From CALGLS01 sp965222105 (GTDB taxonomy: Bacteria; Bacteroidota; Bacteroidia; Chitinophagales; Saprospiraceae), in assembly GCA_965222105.1 (NCBI GenBank), contig CBDCTQ010000034.1, positions 62,001-126,000 of the forward strand: a stretch of 64,000 nucleotides of DNA. Direction: 5' to 3'. Below the pieces are notes generated by a model. The model did no database searches, was not told where the DNA came from, and was given only the letters and a program-made list of their open reading frames with translations. A program made the translations under genes and the position numbers. Below, in pieces: positions 46,178 to 55,452 of the stretch. How positions within the stretch are numbered: the stretch's first letter is position 1; every line of letters begins with the position of its first letter.

Positions 46178-46399
46178 GAGTGTGTGACAAATCTACCTGG
46201 CGGTAGACAGGCCTGTCCCGTCCCGATAGAGATCGGGAGAATCGCTGCGGCCTTTACCACAAAGACACAAGGACACAAAGATTCACAGAGAAAATCTCGG
46301 CGCAAACGTCGTTCGTCGCGGCCCGCCTGCCGGCCGGCAGGTTTGCAACCGCGATGCTCCGCTAACCCGCCTGTCGGCCGGCAGGTATGTCACGCACTC
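46178..46399 (+). mobile_element. MITE-like element, copy C (222 bp) with 9-bp target duplication
   Basis: It runs from GAGTGTGTGACAAATCTACC to GCAGGTATGTCACGCACTC and is flanked by AAAAACTAT on both sides (46169-46177 and 46400-46408), a perfect 9-bp duplication. The interior is collinear with copy B, except for an inserted CCCGTCCCGATAGAGATCGGG hairpin near the left end. No protein is encoded. The remaining spacer to lysA (46409-46606) shows nothing recognisable. Confidence 0.88.
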
Positions 46400-46606
46400 A
46401 AAAACTATTGTTGAAATATTGGAAATGATAAACGATGCGAATCAGGGGTTAAATTCTCTTTTGAACGGTCAGAGGTCAGACTGCCCTTAAGCGCAATTGA
46501 TGCGAGTGGTATGGCCTGATTTAGTAAATTCGGTATTTCCTACTTGTCGCTACCAGGTATCCCGTGAATAACATATATTTGCCGCCATAAAAAACACAGC
46601 AGCGGC

Positions 46607-47836
46607 ATGCAACTCATCGACAACCAATACCAACTCCATCGCGGCATTGATCCCCTCGAATTGTGCCATCGTTATGGTGCTCCCCTGTATGTATACGACA
46701 GCGACATCATCGAACGGCAATACAGCCGGATGAAGAACGCCTTTGACGTACCCGACCTGCGCATCAACTATGCCTGCAAGGCCCTGACCAATCTCAACAT
46801 CCTCAAGTTGTTGCACGGCCTGGGGGCCGGACTCGACACTGTGTCGATCCAGGAAGTGTGGTTGGGTCTCAAAGCCGGTTTCGAACCCCAGTCGATCATG
46901 TACACCCCCAATTGCGTATCGATCCGGGAAATAAAAATGGCCATTGAGGCCGGGGTGCGCATCAACATCGACAACATCGACATACTGGAGGAGTTTGGCC
47001 ACCTGCACCCCGATATTCCCATTTGCATACGGATCAACCCACACATCATGGCGGGGGGTAGTTATAAAATTTCGACCGGACACATCGACTCCAAATTCGG
47101 TATCTCGATCCACCAGATGCCCCTGGTTCACCGCATCGTGGAAGCCACCGGTCTGAAAGTGGAGGGGCTACATATGCACACCGGCTCCGACATCCTCGAT
47201 GCGGAGGTCTTCGTGCAGGGAGCGGAGATATTGTTCAATCAGGCCATGCCATTTCCCGACCTTCGATTCATCGATTTTGGCAGTGGCTTTAAAGTGCCCT
47301 ACAAACCCAACGACGTTGCGACCGACATCGAAGCGCTGGGAAAAAGGTTGTCGATCCGCTTCCGGGCGTTTTGCGAAAGCTATGGCCGCGACCTGGCGCT
47401 GGTATTTGAACCTGGTAAGTTTCTGGTGAGTGAGGCGGGCTATTTTTTTGCAACGGTAAATGTGGTCAAACAAACCATTTCGACGATATTCGCCGGGGTG
47501 GATTCGGGGCTGAACCATCTGATACGCCCCATGTTTTACGATGCCTATCACCGCATCACCAATGTGAGCAAGCCCCTGGCCAAGCCACGCATCTATACGG
47601 TGGTGGGTTACATCTGCGAAACCGACACCTTCGGCATCAACCGAAAGATCAACGAAATCCAGGCCGGCGACATCCTCTGCTTTCATAATGCCGGTGCCTA
47701 CTGCTCGGCTATGGCATCCAATTACAATTCGCGGTTCCGGCCTGCAGAAGTATTGTTGTACGAGGGGGAAGCCCACCTTATCCGCCACAGGGATACGATG
47801 GAGGACCTGGTGAGCAAGCAGGTGGTGGTGGTTTGA
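46607..47836 (+). CDS. lysA: Diaminopimelate decarboxylase
   Basis: A PLP fold type III enzyme that decarboxylates meso-diaminopimelate to L-lysine, in the cytoplasm. It has 409 aa with the PLP lysine Lys58 in YACKALTN, HMHTGSDI, the GSGFKVPY glycine loop, EPGKFLVSEAG and the substrate-side CETDTF. The ATG at 46607 begins the barrel domain directly (MQLIDNQYQLHRGIDPLELC). Gene order gives no lysine operon. Confidence 0.93.
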   Translation: MQLIDNQYQLHRGIDPLELCHRYGAPLYVYDSDIIERQYSRMKNAFDVPDLRINYACKALTNLNILKLLHGLGAGLDTVSIQEVWLGLKAGFEPQSIMYTPNCVSIREIKMAIEAGVRINIDNIDILEEFGHLHPDIPICIRINPHIMAGGSYKISTGHIDSKFGISIHQMPLVHRIVEATGLKVEGLHMHTGSDILDAEVFVQGAEILFNQAMPFPDLRFIDFGSGFKVPYKPNDVATDIEALGKRLSIRFRAFCESYGRDLALVFEPGKFLVSEAGYFFATVNVVKQTISTIFAGVDSGLNHLIRPMFYDAYHRITNVSKPLAKPRIYTVVGYICETDTFGINRKINEIQAGDILCFHNAGAYCSAMASNYNSRFRPAEVLLYEGEAHLIRHRDTMEDLVSKQVVVV

Positions 47837-47877
47837 GGGGGATATTATTCCTTCAAAATCGGTACATTATCCCCCTC
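47835..47877. terminator. Perfect 10-bp inverted repeat at the lysA stop codon
   Basis: GAGGGGGATA (47835-47844) pairs exactly with TATCCCCCTC (47868-47877). The left arm starts inside the lysA stop codon. The loop of 23 bases and the lack of a clean T run make it a less typical terminator; a role in transcript stability is also possible. Confidence 0.5.
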
Positions 47878-47902
47878 ACAATATATCTTTGCGGCTCAAT
47901 CA

Positions 47903-48496
47903 ATGACAAAACAACCCATCATGCAGCCAAAGTCTCTTTTTGCCCTTTTATTAATTTTGTGTCTGGGATGCCAATCCACCTCCCCGTTTATCGCCTCCAT
48001 CAAAGACGGAAAGGTAGTGACCCGCAACGACAAACAGGTCTCCATCAAAGGGTACGACGATCCCGAAGCCACCATCTTCTTCCTGGTTCGTCATGCAGAA
48101 AAGGAAGATGAATCTAATGATCCCCCGCTGTCAACAGAAGGTGTGGCCCGTGCCGAGCGGCTGGCCGAGATCATGAAAGGCGTAAAGCTGAGCGCCGCCA
48201 CCAGCACCAATTATAAGCGAACTACCGAAACAGCCAACCCCACTGTTTACGACCAAAAACCAAAAATTTCTGTTTACAATCCCGACGATATGACCGACCA
48301 TTTTGAAGACATCCTCAAAAACCACAAAGGAGGAAAGGTACTGGTCGTCGGTCATTCTAACAACATACCCGCCCTGTTGAACCTTTTCACGGGCAAGACA
48401 GTATATACTAACATACCCGGAGATGAATACAGCCGGTTCTATATCGCCACTGTCAAAAGCATGGGCGATGCCAGCATAAAGGAATTCGCTTATTAA
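47903..48496 (+). CDS. Histidine phosphatase-family lipoprotein
   Basis: A 197-aa protein with a lipoprotein signal (LILCLGC, Cys at residue 23) and a phosphoglycerate-mutase-like fold: FLVRHAEKEDE (phospho-His pocket), PPLSTEGVARAERLAE, RTTETANPT and LVVGHSNNIPALL. The SixA-like short form suggests a phosphatase located in the periplasm or on the membrane. It lies 66 bases after lysA; the 10-bp stem between them speaks against tight coupling. Confidence 0.88.
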   Translation: MTKQPIMQPKSLFALLLILCLGCQSTSPFIASIKDGKVVTRNDKQVSIKGYDDPEATIFFLVRHAEKEDESNDPPLSTEGVARAERLAEIMKGVKLSAATSTNYKRTTETANPTVYDQKPKISVYNPDDMTDHFEDILKNHKGGKVLVVGHSNNIPALLNLFTGKTVYTNIPGDEYSRFYIATVKSMGDASIKEFAY

Positions 48497-48573
48497 GATC
48501 ATACCACTTTTTATACATGGCTCTAAAATCAACTACCGACCTCCATCAACCCAGCACCACAACTAATACCCAC

Positions 48574-51297
48574 ATGGCCTCCGATACCCGTTACAACCCC
48601 ACCGAGATCGAAAAAAAATGGTACCAGCACTGGCTCGACAAAGGTTATTTCCGGTCCGTGCCCGATGACCGGGAACCCTACACCATCGCCATTCCTCCGC
48701 CCAATGTAACAGGAGTCTTACATATGGGCCATATGCTCAACAATACCATCCAGGATGTGCTCATCCGAAAGGCGCGCCTCGAAGGCAAAAACGCCTGCTG
48801 GGTACCCGGTACCGACCACGCCTCCATTGCCACCGAAGCTAAGGTGGTGCGCCTGCTGCGCGAAAAGGGCATTCGCAAATCGGACATCTCCCGTGAGGAA
48901 TTTCTAAAGCACGCCTTCGAATGGAAAGATAAATACGGCGGCATCATCCTGGATCAACTCAAACGACTGGGCGCCTCCTGCGACTGGACGCGCACCCGCT
49001 TCACGATGGAAGAGAGCCTGTCGAAGGCCGTCATCCGCGTTTTTGTCGACCTTTTCCGAAAGGGGAAAATATACCGCGGCAAACGGATGATCAACTGGGA
49101 CCCCGAAGCCCTCACCGCCCTGTCGAACGAAGAAGTCATCTACAAAGAAGAAAATTCACAACTCTACTACGTCCGCTATCAGGTGGAAGGCAGCACCGAC
49201 CAATGGGTGACCATCGCCACCACCCGCCCCGAAACCATCCTGGGCGATACGGCCGTGGCCATCCACCCCGACGACGAACGTTATACCCACCTTCACGGAA
49301 AACGAGTGATCATCCCGATGGTGAACCGGCCTGTCCCCGTCATTCAGGACAAATACGTCGACATGGAGTTTGGTACCGGCTGTCTCAAAGTGACGCCCGC
49401 CCACGACATGAACGACTACGACATCGGCCAACGTCACCAGCTCGACATCATCGACGTGTTCAACGACGACGGTACGATGAGTGAGGCGGCTCAATTTTAT
49501 GTAGGAGAAGACCGGTTTAAAGTTCGTAAGCTCATTGTTAAAGAACTCAAAGAAAAGGACCACATTGTCAATATCGAAAACTACCGCAACAAGCTGGGCC
49601 GCTCCGAACGCACCGACGCCGTGGTAGAGCCCCGCCTGATGTTGCAGTGGTTTTTGGACATGAAAGACTTCGCCGCCACCGCCCTCAAGGCCGTCGAGTC
49701 GGGAGAGGTGACTTTCTACCCCACCCACATGTGGAACATGTACTACAACTGGCTCAACGAAGACAATATCCGCGACTGGTGCATCTCCCGCCAACTTTGG
49801 TGGGGGCAGCGCATCCCGGCCTATTACTATGGCGACGAAATTTTTGTAGCCGAAACCGCCGAAGAAGCCCTGGCCGAGGCGCGCATCAAAACGCAAAACC
49901 CCAATCTGACCCTCGACGATCTTCAACAAGACGAAGACGTGGTAGACACCTGGTTTTCTTCCTGGCTCTGGCCCATCTCCGTTTTCGACGGCTTCGACCG
50001 GCAGGACGAACTCCGTTACTACTACCCCACCAATACCCTGGTGACGGGCTGGGACATTATGTTCTTCTGGGTGGCCCGGATGATCATGGTGGGTTATGAG
50101 TATGCAGAACCATTGTTGGGAAAAGAATTTGTCGACAAAAAAGGTCGGCATCCTTTCGACCAGGTTTATTTCACCGGGATGGTGCGCGACAATAAGCGCC
50201 GAAAGATGACCAAGTCGCTGGGCAACAGCCCCGATGCCCTGACCCTCCTCGACAGCTATGGCGCCGACGGCGTCCGCTTTGGGATGCTATCATCGGGGGC
50301 AGCCGGCAACGACATCATCTTCGATGCCCCCTTCGATCCCAAAACCGGAGAGGTGGAAAATACCAGTAAGCTCTGCGCCCAGGGTCTCAATTTTTGCAAT
50401 AAAATATGGCATGCCCTTCAAATGCTCAAGGGGCTGGAAATCGCCGACCAACCCGTCAGCAAAGATGCCGAAGTGATCAACCAACTGGCCATCAAATGGT
50501 TTGAACAGAAACTCCACCAAACCATCGGTCAACTGGACAATAGCTTTGCCAGTTTCCGCCTGTCGGAAGCACTGATGACTTTGTACAATTTCATCTGGGG
50601 CGACTTCTGCTCCTGGTACATCGAAATGATCAAGCCCGCCTATGGCGATCCCATCGACCGGGCCACTTACGACCGCTCCATTGCCTTTTTTGAAACATTA
50701 ATGACCCTCCTCCACCCCTTTATGCCATTTGTCACCGAACAGATCTGGCACGACCTGACCGAACGCCCCGATGGAGAAGATTGCACCATCAGCACCTACC
50801 CCACGGCCAGTGCCTTTGATGCCTCCAATCTGGGCCAGGTGGGCACTGCTATGGAGGTTGTCAGCAAGGTCCGGGACATCCGCAACCAAAACGGATTGAG
50901 CAAAAGGGAGCCGCTGCCCCTCTACGTTGAAGAAAATGAGGGTGCCCGTAATCTGTATCAAATAGTCGGCTTGCGCGAAATGGTCATCAAGATGGCTTAC
51001 CTCTCCGACCTGGTTTTCACCAAAAAAGAGATCGACAACGGCGTTTCCTTCCTGGCTGGCACCGAAAAGTATTTTGTAGCAATTGAGAAAACCATCGACG
51101 TCGACGCCGAACGGGAACGGCTGACCAAGGAGTTGGATCACCAAAAGAAGTTTGTTGCCTCTGTTGAAAAGAAGCTGAGCAATGAACGATTCGTCAACAA
51201 TGCTCCTGCAGCCGTTGTCGACAAGGAACGGAAAAAACTCGCCGACGGGCAGGCTAAGATTAAGGTGCTGGAGGAGGCGCTGGGAAATTTGAGTTAG
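48574..51297 (+). CDS. valS: Valine--tRNA ligase
   Basis: A class Ia aminoacyl-tRNA synthetase, 907 aa from the ATG at 48574 (MASDTRYNPTEIEKKWY); an upstream ATG at 48517 would add 19 low-complexity residues and seems unlikely. Hallmarks: PPNVTGVLHMGHMLNN (HIGH region), editing-domain motifs TTRPETILGDTAV, catalytic WWGQRIPAYYYGDE, KMTKSLGNSPD (KMSKS variant) and a C-terminal coiled coil (ERLTKELDHQKKFVASVEKKL). It attaches valine to tRNA-Val. It is essential and intact. Confidence 0.97.
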   Translation: MASDTRYNPTEIEKKWYQHWLDKGYFRSVPDDREPYTIAIPPPNVTGVLHMGHMLNNTIQDVLIRKARLEGKNACWVPGTDHASIATEAKVVRLLREKGIRKSDISREEFLKHAFEWKDKYGGIILDQLKRLGASCDWTRTRFTMEESLSKAVIRVFVDLFRKGKIYRGKRMINWDPEALTALSNEEVIYKEENSQLYYVRYQVEGSTDQWVTIATTRPETILGDTAVAIHPDDERYTHLHGKRVIIPMVNRPVPVIQDKYVDMEFGTGCLKVTPAHDMNDYDIGQRHQLDIIDVFNDDGTMSEAAQFYVGEDRFKVRKLIVKELKEKDHIVNIENYRNKLGRSERTDAVVEPRLMLQWFLDMKDFAATALKAVESGEVTFYPTHMWNMYYNWLNEDNIRDWCISRQLWWGQRIPAYYYGDEIFVAETAEEALAEARIKTQNPNLTLDDLQQDEDVVDTWFSSWLWPISVFDGFDRQDELRYYYPTNTLVTGWDIMFFWVARMIMVGYEYAEPLLGKEFVDKKGRHPFDQVYFTGMVRDNKRRKMTKSLGNSPDALTLLDSYGADGVRFGMLSSGAAGNDIIFDAPFDPKTGEVENTSKLCAQGLNFCNKIWHALQMLKGLEIADQPVSKDAEVINQLAIKWFEQKLHQTIGQLDNSFASFRLSEALMTLYNFIWGDFCSWYIEMIKPAYGDPIDRATYDRSIAFFETLMTLLHPFMPFVTEQIWHDLTERPDGEDCTISTYPTASAFDASNLGQVGTAMEVVSKVRDIRNQNGLSKREPLPLYVEENEGARNLYQIVGLREMVIKMAYLSDLVFTKKEIDNGVSFLAGTEKYFVAIEKTIDVDAERERLTKELDHQKKFVASVEKKLSNERFVNNAPAAVVDKERKKLADGQAKIKVLEEALGNLS

Positions 51298-51299
51298 GC

Positions 51300-51339
51300 C
51301 CCCTTTGGTGGTTTCGGCTACGCTCAACCACCAAAGGGG
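51300..51339. terminator. Perfect 14-bp stem between valS and the convergent band-7 gene
   Basis: CCCCTTTGGTGGTT (51300-51313) pairs exactly with AACCACCAAAGGGG (51326-51339). It lies just after the valS stop and before the convergent band-7 gene end, so it can stop both directions, although no long T run follows. Confidence 0.65.
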
Positions 51340-51382
51340 ACACACAACACACACGGAATACAGTTGAAAATCAGCGAATAAT

Positions 51383-52198
51383 TCAATTCCCCAATATCAA
51401 CGGCAATCCCTTATCGCCACCACCCACGATGACCACTTTGGAGTTGGAGGAGTTGGCCAGTTCGAGGGTCGCCTCGATGCCTTTATCCTGGAGGATCTTA
51501 TCGGTGAGGCTGGCGTTGAGTATCTTGTTGGCTTCGGCTTTGGCCTGTGCTTCGATGATCTTCCGTTCGGCCTCTTTGCGTTCGCGGTCGAGTTTGAATT
51601 CGTATTGGAAGGCGAGTTGTTCTTCCTGTAGTTTTTGCTCGATGGCTGCTTTCAATTTATCGGGTAGGGCCACTTCACGTATGAGGACGGCGTCGAGTAC
51701 CAGGTTTTTCTTTCCTACATTCTGGTAAGTGCGTTGGAATATTTCTTCCTGGATGGCTTCCCGTTTGGTGGAGTACAGTTCTTCTGGCAGGTATTTACCG
51801 ATCACCTCCCGGGTGGCGGATCGTATTTCGGGTTTGATGATGCGCTCCAGGTAGTTGGGCCCGATATCGTCGTGAACGTAGCCCACCTTGTCGGCCTGTG
51901 GTTGGTAACGGTAGGACAATTCAACGTCGATCGTCAAACCGTTTTTGGACAATACCGACATCTTCTCAAAGGCTTCCTGGATACGGACGTCGTAAACGAT
52001 CATATCGTTCCAGGGGGCGATGACGTGGAATCCCTGGTTGTATATCTTATCTTTTTGTAGGCCTCCGCCAAATCGTTTGAAAAGGATGCCTTTTTGCCCC
52101 GGCTCTATGGTTACAAACAGGCTGTTAGACAATACGGTGATAAAAATTAAGGCTATGACGGCAAAAATCGCCATAATCATAAGTCTGCTTTGATTCAT
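51383..52198 (-). CDS. Band-7/SPFH (prohibitin-like) membrane protein
   Basis: A 271-aa protein with an N-terminal membrane anchor (about 6-27), the SPFH domain (about 28-195; VTIEPGQKGILFKRFGG, GFHVIAPWNDMIVYDVRIQ, LTIDVELSYRYQPQADKV) and a charged coiled coil (about 196-245; LQEEQLAFQYEFKLDRERKEAERK). Bacterial prohibitins form ring assemblies around membrane proteases or in lipid domains; no protease gene is adjacent. I chose the ATG at 52198 (MNQSRL), immediately before the membrane segment. Confidence 0.9.
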   Translation of the reverse strand: MNQSRLMIMAIFAVIALIFITVLSNSLFVTIEPGQKGILFKRFGGGLQKDKIYNQGFHVIAPWNDMIVYDVRIQEAFEKMSVLSKNGLTIDVELSYRYQPQADKVGYVHDDIGPNYLERIIKPEIRSATREVIGKYLPEELYSTKREAIQEEIFQRTYQNVGKKNLVLDAVLIREVALPDKLKAAIEQKLQEEQLAFQYEFKLDRERKEAERKIIEAQAKAEANKILNASLTDKILQDKGIEATLELANSSNSKVVIVGGGDKGLPLILGN

Positions 52199-52350
52199 AA
52201 TATATTTAGTTTTGTTTTTGCGATGATGCATTCAAAAGTTTGGTGGTGTGATCCAACACCAGCGCCAAACTTTCGTTAAGTAAAGCTAAAAGTAATAATT
52301 TTGTTCTGGAATACTGCTTACAATTCGACAAATTAATTTTCCACATCGCC

Positions 52351-53334
52351 ATGCGCTGCTTTTTTTGGGTTCTTTTTTTGCTGGGGGCGGGTTTGGCACA
52401 GGCCCAGACCGATGGCGGCCCTACCCTGCTGGCTCCTGCCGATACCTTTCACCAGGGCCGGTTTTGGACTACGGCAGCTTGTGGCGCGGCCGTCTATACC
52501 GGCGTTATGATCGGCCTCAACGAGGCTTGGTACGCCGATCATCCCCGCAGCGGTTTCCATTTTTTTAACGACTGGGGCGAATGGCAGGACATCGACAAAA
52601 TCGGCCATAGCTATACCACTTACTTTGAGACGGCCTGGTCGTTTCAGGGTGCGCGGTGGACGGGGCTTCCCCGCCGCAAAGCTCTTTGGTTGGGCGCCGG
52701 GCTGGGTATGTTGTATCAGACTTCCGTCGAAATGCTTGATGGTTTTTCCCAGAAATGGGGATTCTCCGTCTACGATATGGCCTTCAACACCCTCGGCGCC
52801 GGCCTGTTCGTCGGCCAGGAACTGCTGTGGGAAGACCAGCGCATCCTTCTAAAGTTCTCCAGCTGCCCAAAACAATACGACGACCTCCATATCACGAATG
52901 CCGACGGTGCTTCCACCTCCCTCCAACAGCGCGTAGACGAACTTTACGGCACCTCTCTCCCCGAACGTCTCCTCAAAGACTACAATGGCCAAACCCTCTG
53001 GGCTTCTTTCAATCTGCGGGCTTTCGCCAAAAACCATGAAAACAATATCCTACCAAAATGGTTGAACCTCGCTGTAGGCTACGGCGGCGAAAATATGTAC
53101 GGTGGGTTTGAAAACAAGTGGACCGACGAAGCAGGTAACACCTTTGAATTGCCTCAATCGCTTGTACCGCGTTACCGCCAATTTTTTCTCTCTCCCGACA
53201 TCGACCTGACGAGGATCCCCACCAAAAGCCCTCTACTGAAAACCCTTCTCTTTCTGGCCAATGCCCTTAAAGTGCCCGCCCCTGCGCTCGAGATCAATAC
53301 ACGCGGTAAACTTAAATGGTGGTGGGTGCGGTAG
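52351..53334 (+). CDS. DUF2279-family exported protein
   Basis: A 327-aa protein with a signal peptide (FLLGAGLAQAQ) and the DUF2279 signature: WYADHPRSGFHFFNDWGEWQ, DKIGHSYTTYF, GLGMLYQTSVEMLDGFSQKWGFSVYDMAFNTLGAGLF. A conserved His/Asp pair and several amphipathic segments suggest a periplasmic or outer-membrane location. The C-terminal part (YGGENMYGGF) is typical of the longer Bacteroidota form. No biochemical role is known for the family. It stands alone. Confidence 0.82.
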   Translation: MRCFFWVLFLLGAGLAQAQTDGGPTLLAPADTFHQGRFWTTAACGAAVYTGVMIGLNEAWYADHPRSGFHFFNDWGEWQDIDKIGHSYTTYFETAWSFQGARWTGLPRRKALWLGAGLGMLYQTSVEMLDGFSQKWGFSVYDMAFNTLGAGLFVGQELLWEDQRILLKFSSCPKQYDDLHITNADGASTSLQQRVDELYGTSLPERLLKDYNGQTLWASFNLRAFAKNHENNILPKWLNLAVGYGGENMYGGFENKWTDEAGNTFELPQSLVPRYRQFFLSPDIDLTRIPTKSPLLKTLLFLANALKVPAPALEINTRGKLKWWWVR

Positions 53335-53375
53335 AGCTGCTCAGATCAGGCATCGCAGGCCGCGCATCGCGACGC

Positions 53376-53520
53376 TCCCATTGGTTGACAACCGGTCCCA
53401 TTGGCAGGCGGCGCATAGCGACGCTCCCATTGGTAAACAACGCATATCACCGGTCCCATTGGTTGACAGCACATATCACCGATCCCATTGGCAGGCGGCG
53501 CATCGCGACGCTCCCATTGG
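53376..53520. repeat. Degenerate 29-bp tandem repeat array
   Basis: Six TCCCATTGG motifs lie at 53376, 53396, 53425, 53454, 53483 and 53512; the last five are exactly 29 bases apart. Units alternate between two types, CAGGCGGCGCAT (then GCGACGC) and a TTGACAGCACAT (then TCACCG) type. Units 2 and 5 differ at only one base. The array is flanked by further GCATCGC sequence. Frames through it (GRRRIATLPLV) are repeat products. Confidence 0.8.
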
Positions 53521-53588
53521 TAGGCCCGCAGGGCCGTTATAAAAATCCAATTTAATTATATATCTTTGGCAAAGCATATCATGTTGAC

Positions 53589-54848
53589 ATGAGAAAACGA
53601 ATACCCGCCATCATCTGTTTGTTCTGGACCCTCACCGCAGTATCACAAACGCCTCCCTTGCCATTTTGTGGAAACGATTTATTACCCCTTTCGGAAAACC
53701 GGCCTATCAGCCATTCTGAGCATTTCGCCACCGAGCGCGATTTTCCCATTTACGAGATACCGGTTGTAGTCCACGTTGTTTGGAAAGACAGTATGGAAAA
53801 CATCTCCGATCAACGGATCATTGACCAGATCGATCAATTGAACCAAGACTTCCGCCGCCTCAATGACGATGCCGACATGGTTCGCCCGGAGTTTGCACCG
53901 GTGGTAGCCGATGCCGGTATTGAATTTCGGCTCCAACAGATCAACCGGATCCGTACTGATAGTTTGTTTGCGCTGATGTTTGACCTTCATACGCTTCAAT
54001 ACCAGTTTCCCGACCACCTCAAAGACAGCCAACAGGGCGGCGCCGACGCCTGGGACACCCGCGAATGGCTCAACATTTGGATCACCAATATCCAGCACGA
54101 CCTCGTGTTTGGTTATGCCTATCCTCCTGCCACCTCCGCTTTTTGGCCTGGGGGAAGCGATCCACCACCCGCCCGTTACGACGGCATCGTGTTGCACTAC
54201 AAAGCCGTAGGGGCACCACCACCGCTGATCGTTTATAGCGAAACCTCAACATTACAATTACAAGGCCGCACCCTTACTCACGAGGTAGGGCATTACCTGG
54301 GCCTGCAACACCTTTGGGGAAACCTCAGCCTGACCCCTGGCGATTGCACTTCCGACGACGGCCTTCAAGATACCCCCTTCACCACAGGTCCTACCGCTTA
54401 TGCCTGCCCCTTCGACCGGAACACCTGCACCGAACCCTATGGCGAAGACCTCCCCGATATGATCGAAAACTTTATGGATTTCAGCAATCAAAGCTGCCAG
54501 AACAGTTTTACCCAACAACAAGTAGCCCTCATGCGCCAGGTATTGGAAACCGACCGTCGACTGCTGCGCGTTAAAAAAAGAGTGGTACCCCGGGGAAAGC
54601 GCGTACTTATATACCCCAACCCCAGTACCGATTTCATCAATATGATACTCCAGGATGACGATGTGGCCGATTACCGGATCCGTCTATTCACTCTCCAGGG
54701 CAGCCCTGTCGAACTTCCGATTGAAGCGTTTACCAATCCGTTCCGGTCTTATCAGTTGGATTGCCGGGAGCTACCTGGCGGGACTTACTTCCTAGTGTTT
54801 GACGGAGGGCCGCGCCGTTTTGCGGAAAAAATTCTGATCGGGGAATAG
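53589..54848 (+). CDS. Secreted M43-type zinc metalloprotease with T9SS sorting domain
   Basis: A 419-aa protein with a signal peptide (FWTLTAVSQ), pro-region and M43 (pappalysin/cytophagalysin) catalytic domain: IPVVVHVVW, QIDQLNQDFRRLN, zinc site HEVGHYLGLQH (His231, Glu232, His235, His241) and Met-turn NFMDFS. The C-terminus is a T9SS type A sorting domain (IYPNPSTDFINM, then LPGGTYFLVF). It is secreted to the cell surface or medium and probably degrades proteins. The ATG at 53589 is the only plausible start. Confidence 0.94.
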   Translation: MRKRIPAIICLFWTLTAVSQTPPLPFCGNDLLPLSENRPISHSEHFATERDFPIYEIPVVVHVVWKDSMENISDQRIIDQIDQLNQDFRRLNDDADMVRPEFAPVVADAGIEFRLQQINRIRTDSLFALMFDLHTLQYQFPDHLKDSQQGGADAWDTREWLNIWITNIQHDLVFGYAYPPATSAFWPGGSDPPPARYDGIVLHYKAVGAPPPLIVYSETSTLQLQGRTLTHEVGHYLGLQHLWGNLSLTPGDCTSDDGLQDTPFTTGPTAYACPFDRNTCTEPYGEDLPDMIENFMDFSNQSCQNSFTQQQVALMRQVLETDRRLLRVKKRVVPRGKRVLIYPNPSTDFINMILQDDDVADYRIRLFTLQGSPVELPIEAFTNPFRSYQLDCRELPGGTYFLVFDGGPRRFAEKILIGE

Positions 54849-54853
54849 CTAAA

Positions 54854-55411
54854 TTAAGACCGCCGTCGGCGCAATTTCCGAAACTTTTTGGGGCCATACC
54901 AAAGCCATACTCCGGTTGTCAGTAAAGTGATCAGGCCGATGCCCAAAAAATGCATGGACACCAATTTGAACAGGTCGCTGATGATGGATCCATCGTGCAG
55001 GGCTTCTATCCAGTCGGAGTGACGACGGGCGATTGACAGTACCTTTCCGGAGCGTGCATCCACCTGCACCTCCCACTGACTTTTTTCAAACAACACTTTT
55101 ACAACTCCTTTAGATGGACGTGCATCCATTCGGTCGATGGGATTGCCTTTTTGGTTGGGGTGGCGTTGATAAAGGGCAGCAGCGGCAGCCGTGGCTATTT
55201 CGGACATGGGTTTCCAGTCGGCCAGATTTTTGGAAGAGCCCCTTTGGGTCGGAGGTTGCAATACGGCCACCTCTTTTTTTAGCGCAAGCAAGATACCGGT
55301 GAGGGCACTGATGAGGAGCAATACGGCCAATGTCAGGCCGAGGGTACGGTGCCATTTGCGCAAATTGCGTAATCTAACAATGTATTTCCGAAATCGGCTT
55401 TGCGCAGACAT
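54854..55411 (-). CDS. PepSY-associated membrane protein
   Basis: A 185-aa inner-membrane protein with two membrane segments (about 23-45 and 147-170) flanking a periplasmic PepSY-like domain (VKVLFEKSQWEVQVDARSGKVL, IARRHSDWIEALHDGS). It resembles the short PepSY-TM proteins that accompany iron-uptake or reductase systems. I chose the ATG at 55411 (MSAQSRF); the longer frame upstream overlaps the fahA coding sequence. The stop codon lies five bases from the M43 gene stop; the two are convergent. Confidence 0.8.
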   Translation of the reverse strand: MSAQSRFRKYIVRLRNLRKWHRTLGLTLAVLLLISALTGILLALKKEVAVLQPPTQRGSSKNLADWKPMSEIATAAAAALYQRHPNQKGNPIDRMDARPSKGVVKVLFEKSQWEVQVDARSGKVLSIARRHSDWIEALHDGSIISDLFKLVSMHFLGIGLITLLTTGVWLWYGPKKFRKLRRRRS

Positions 55412-55452
55412 TGGGTTCGTTATGAGTAAAGGGTTTACAAAAAAGGGCAGAA

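Noticed and set aside
49156..50151. Antisense open frame (331 codons) inside valS
   Set aside because: It is a shadow of valS with no start context and no recognisable domain.
53376..53520. Possible CRISPR array
   Set aside because: Unit spacing is 29 with no unique spacers, the repeats are degenerate, and no cas genes are present.
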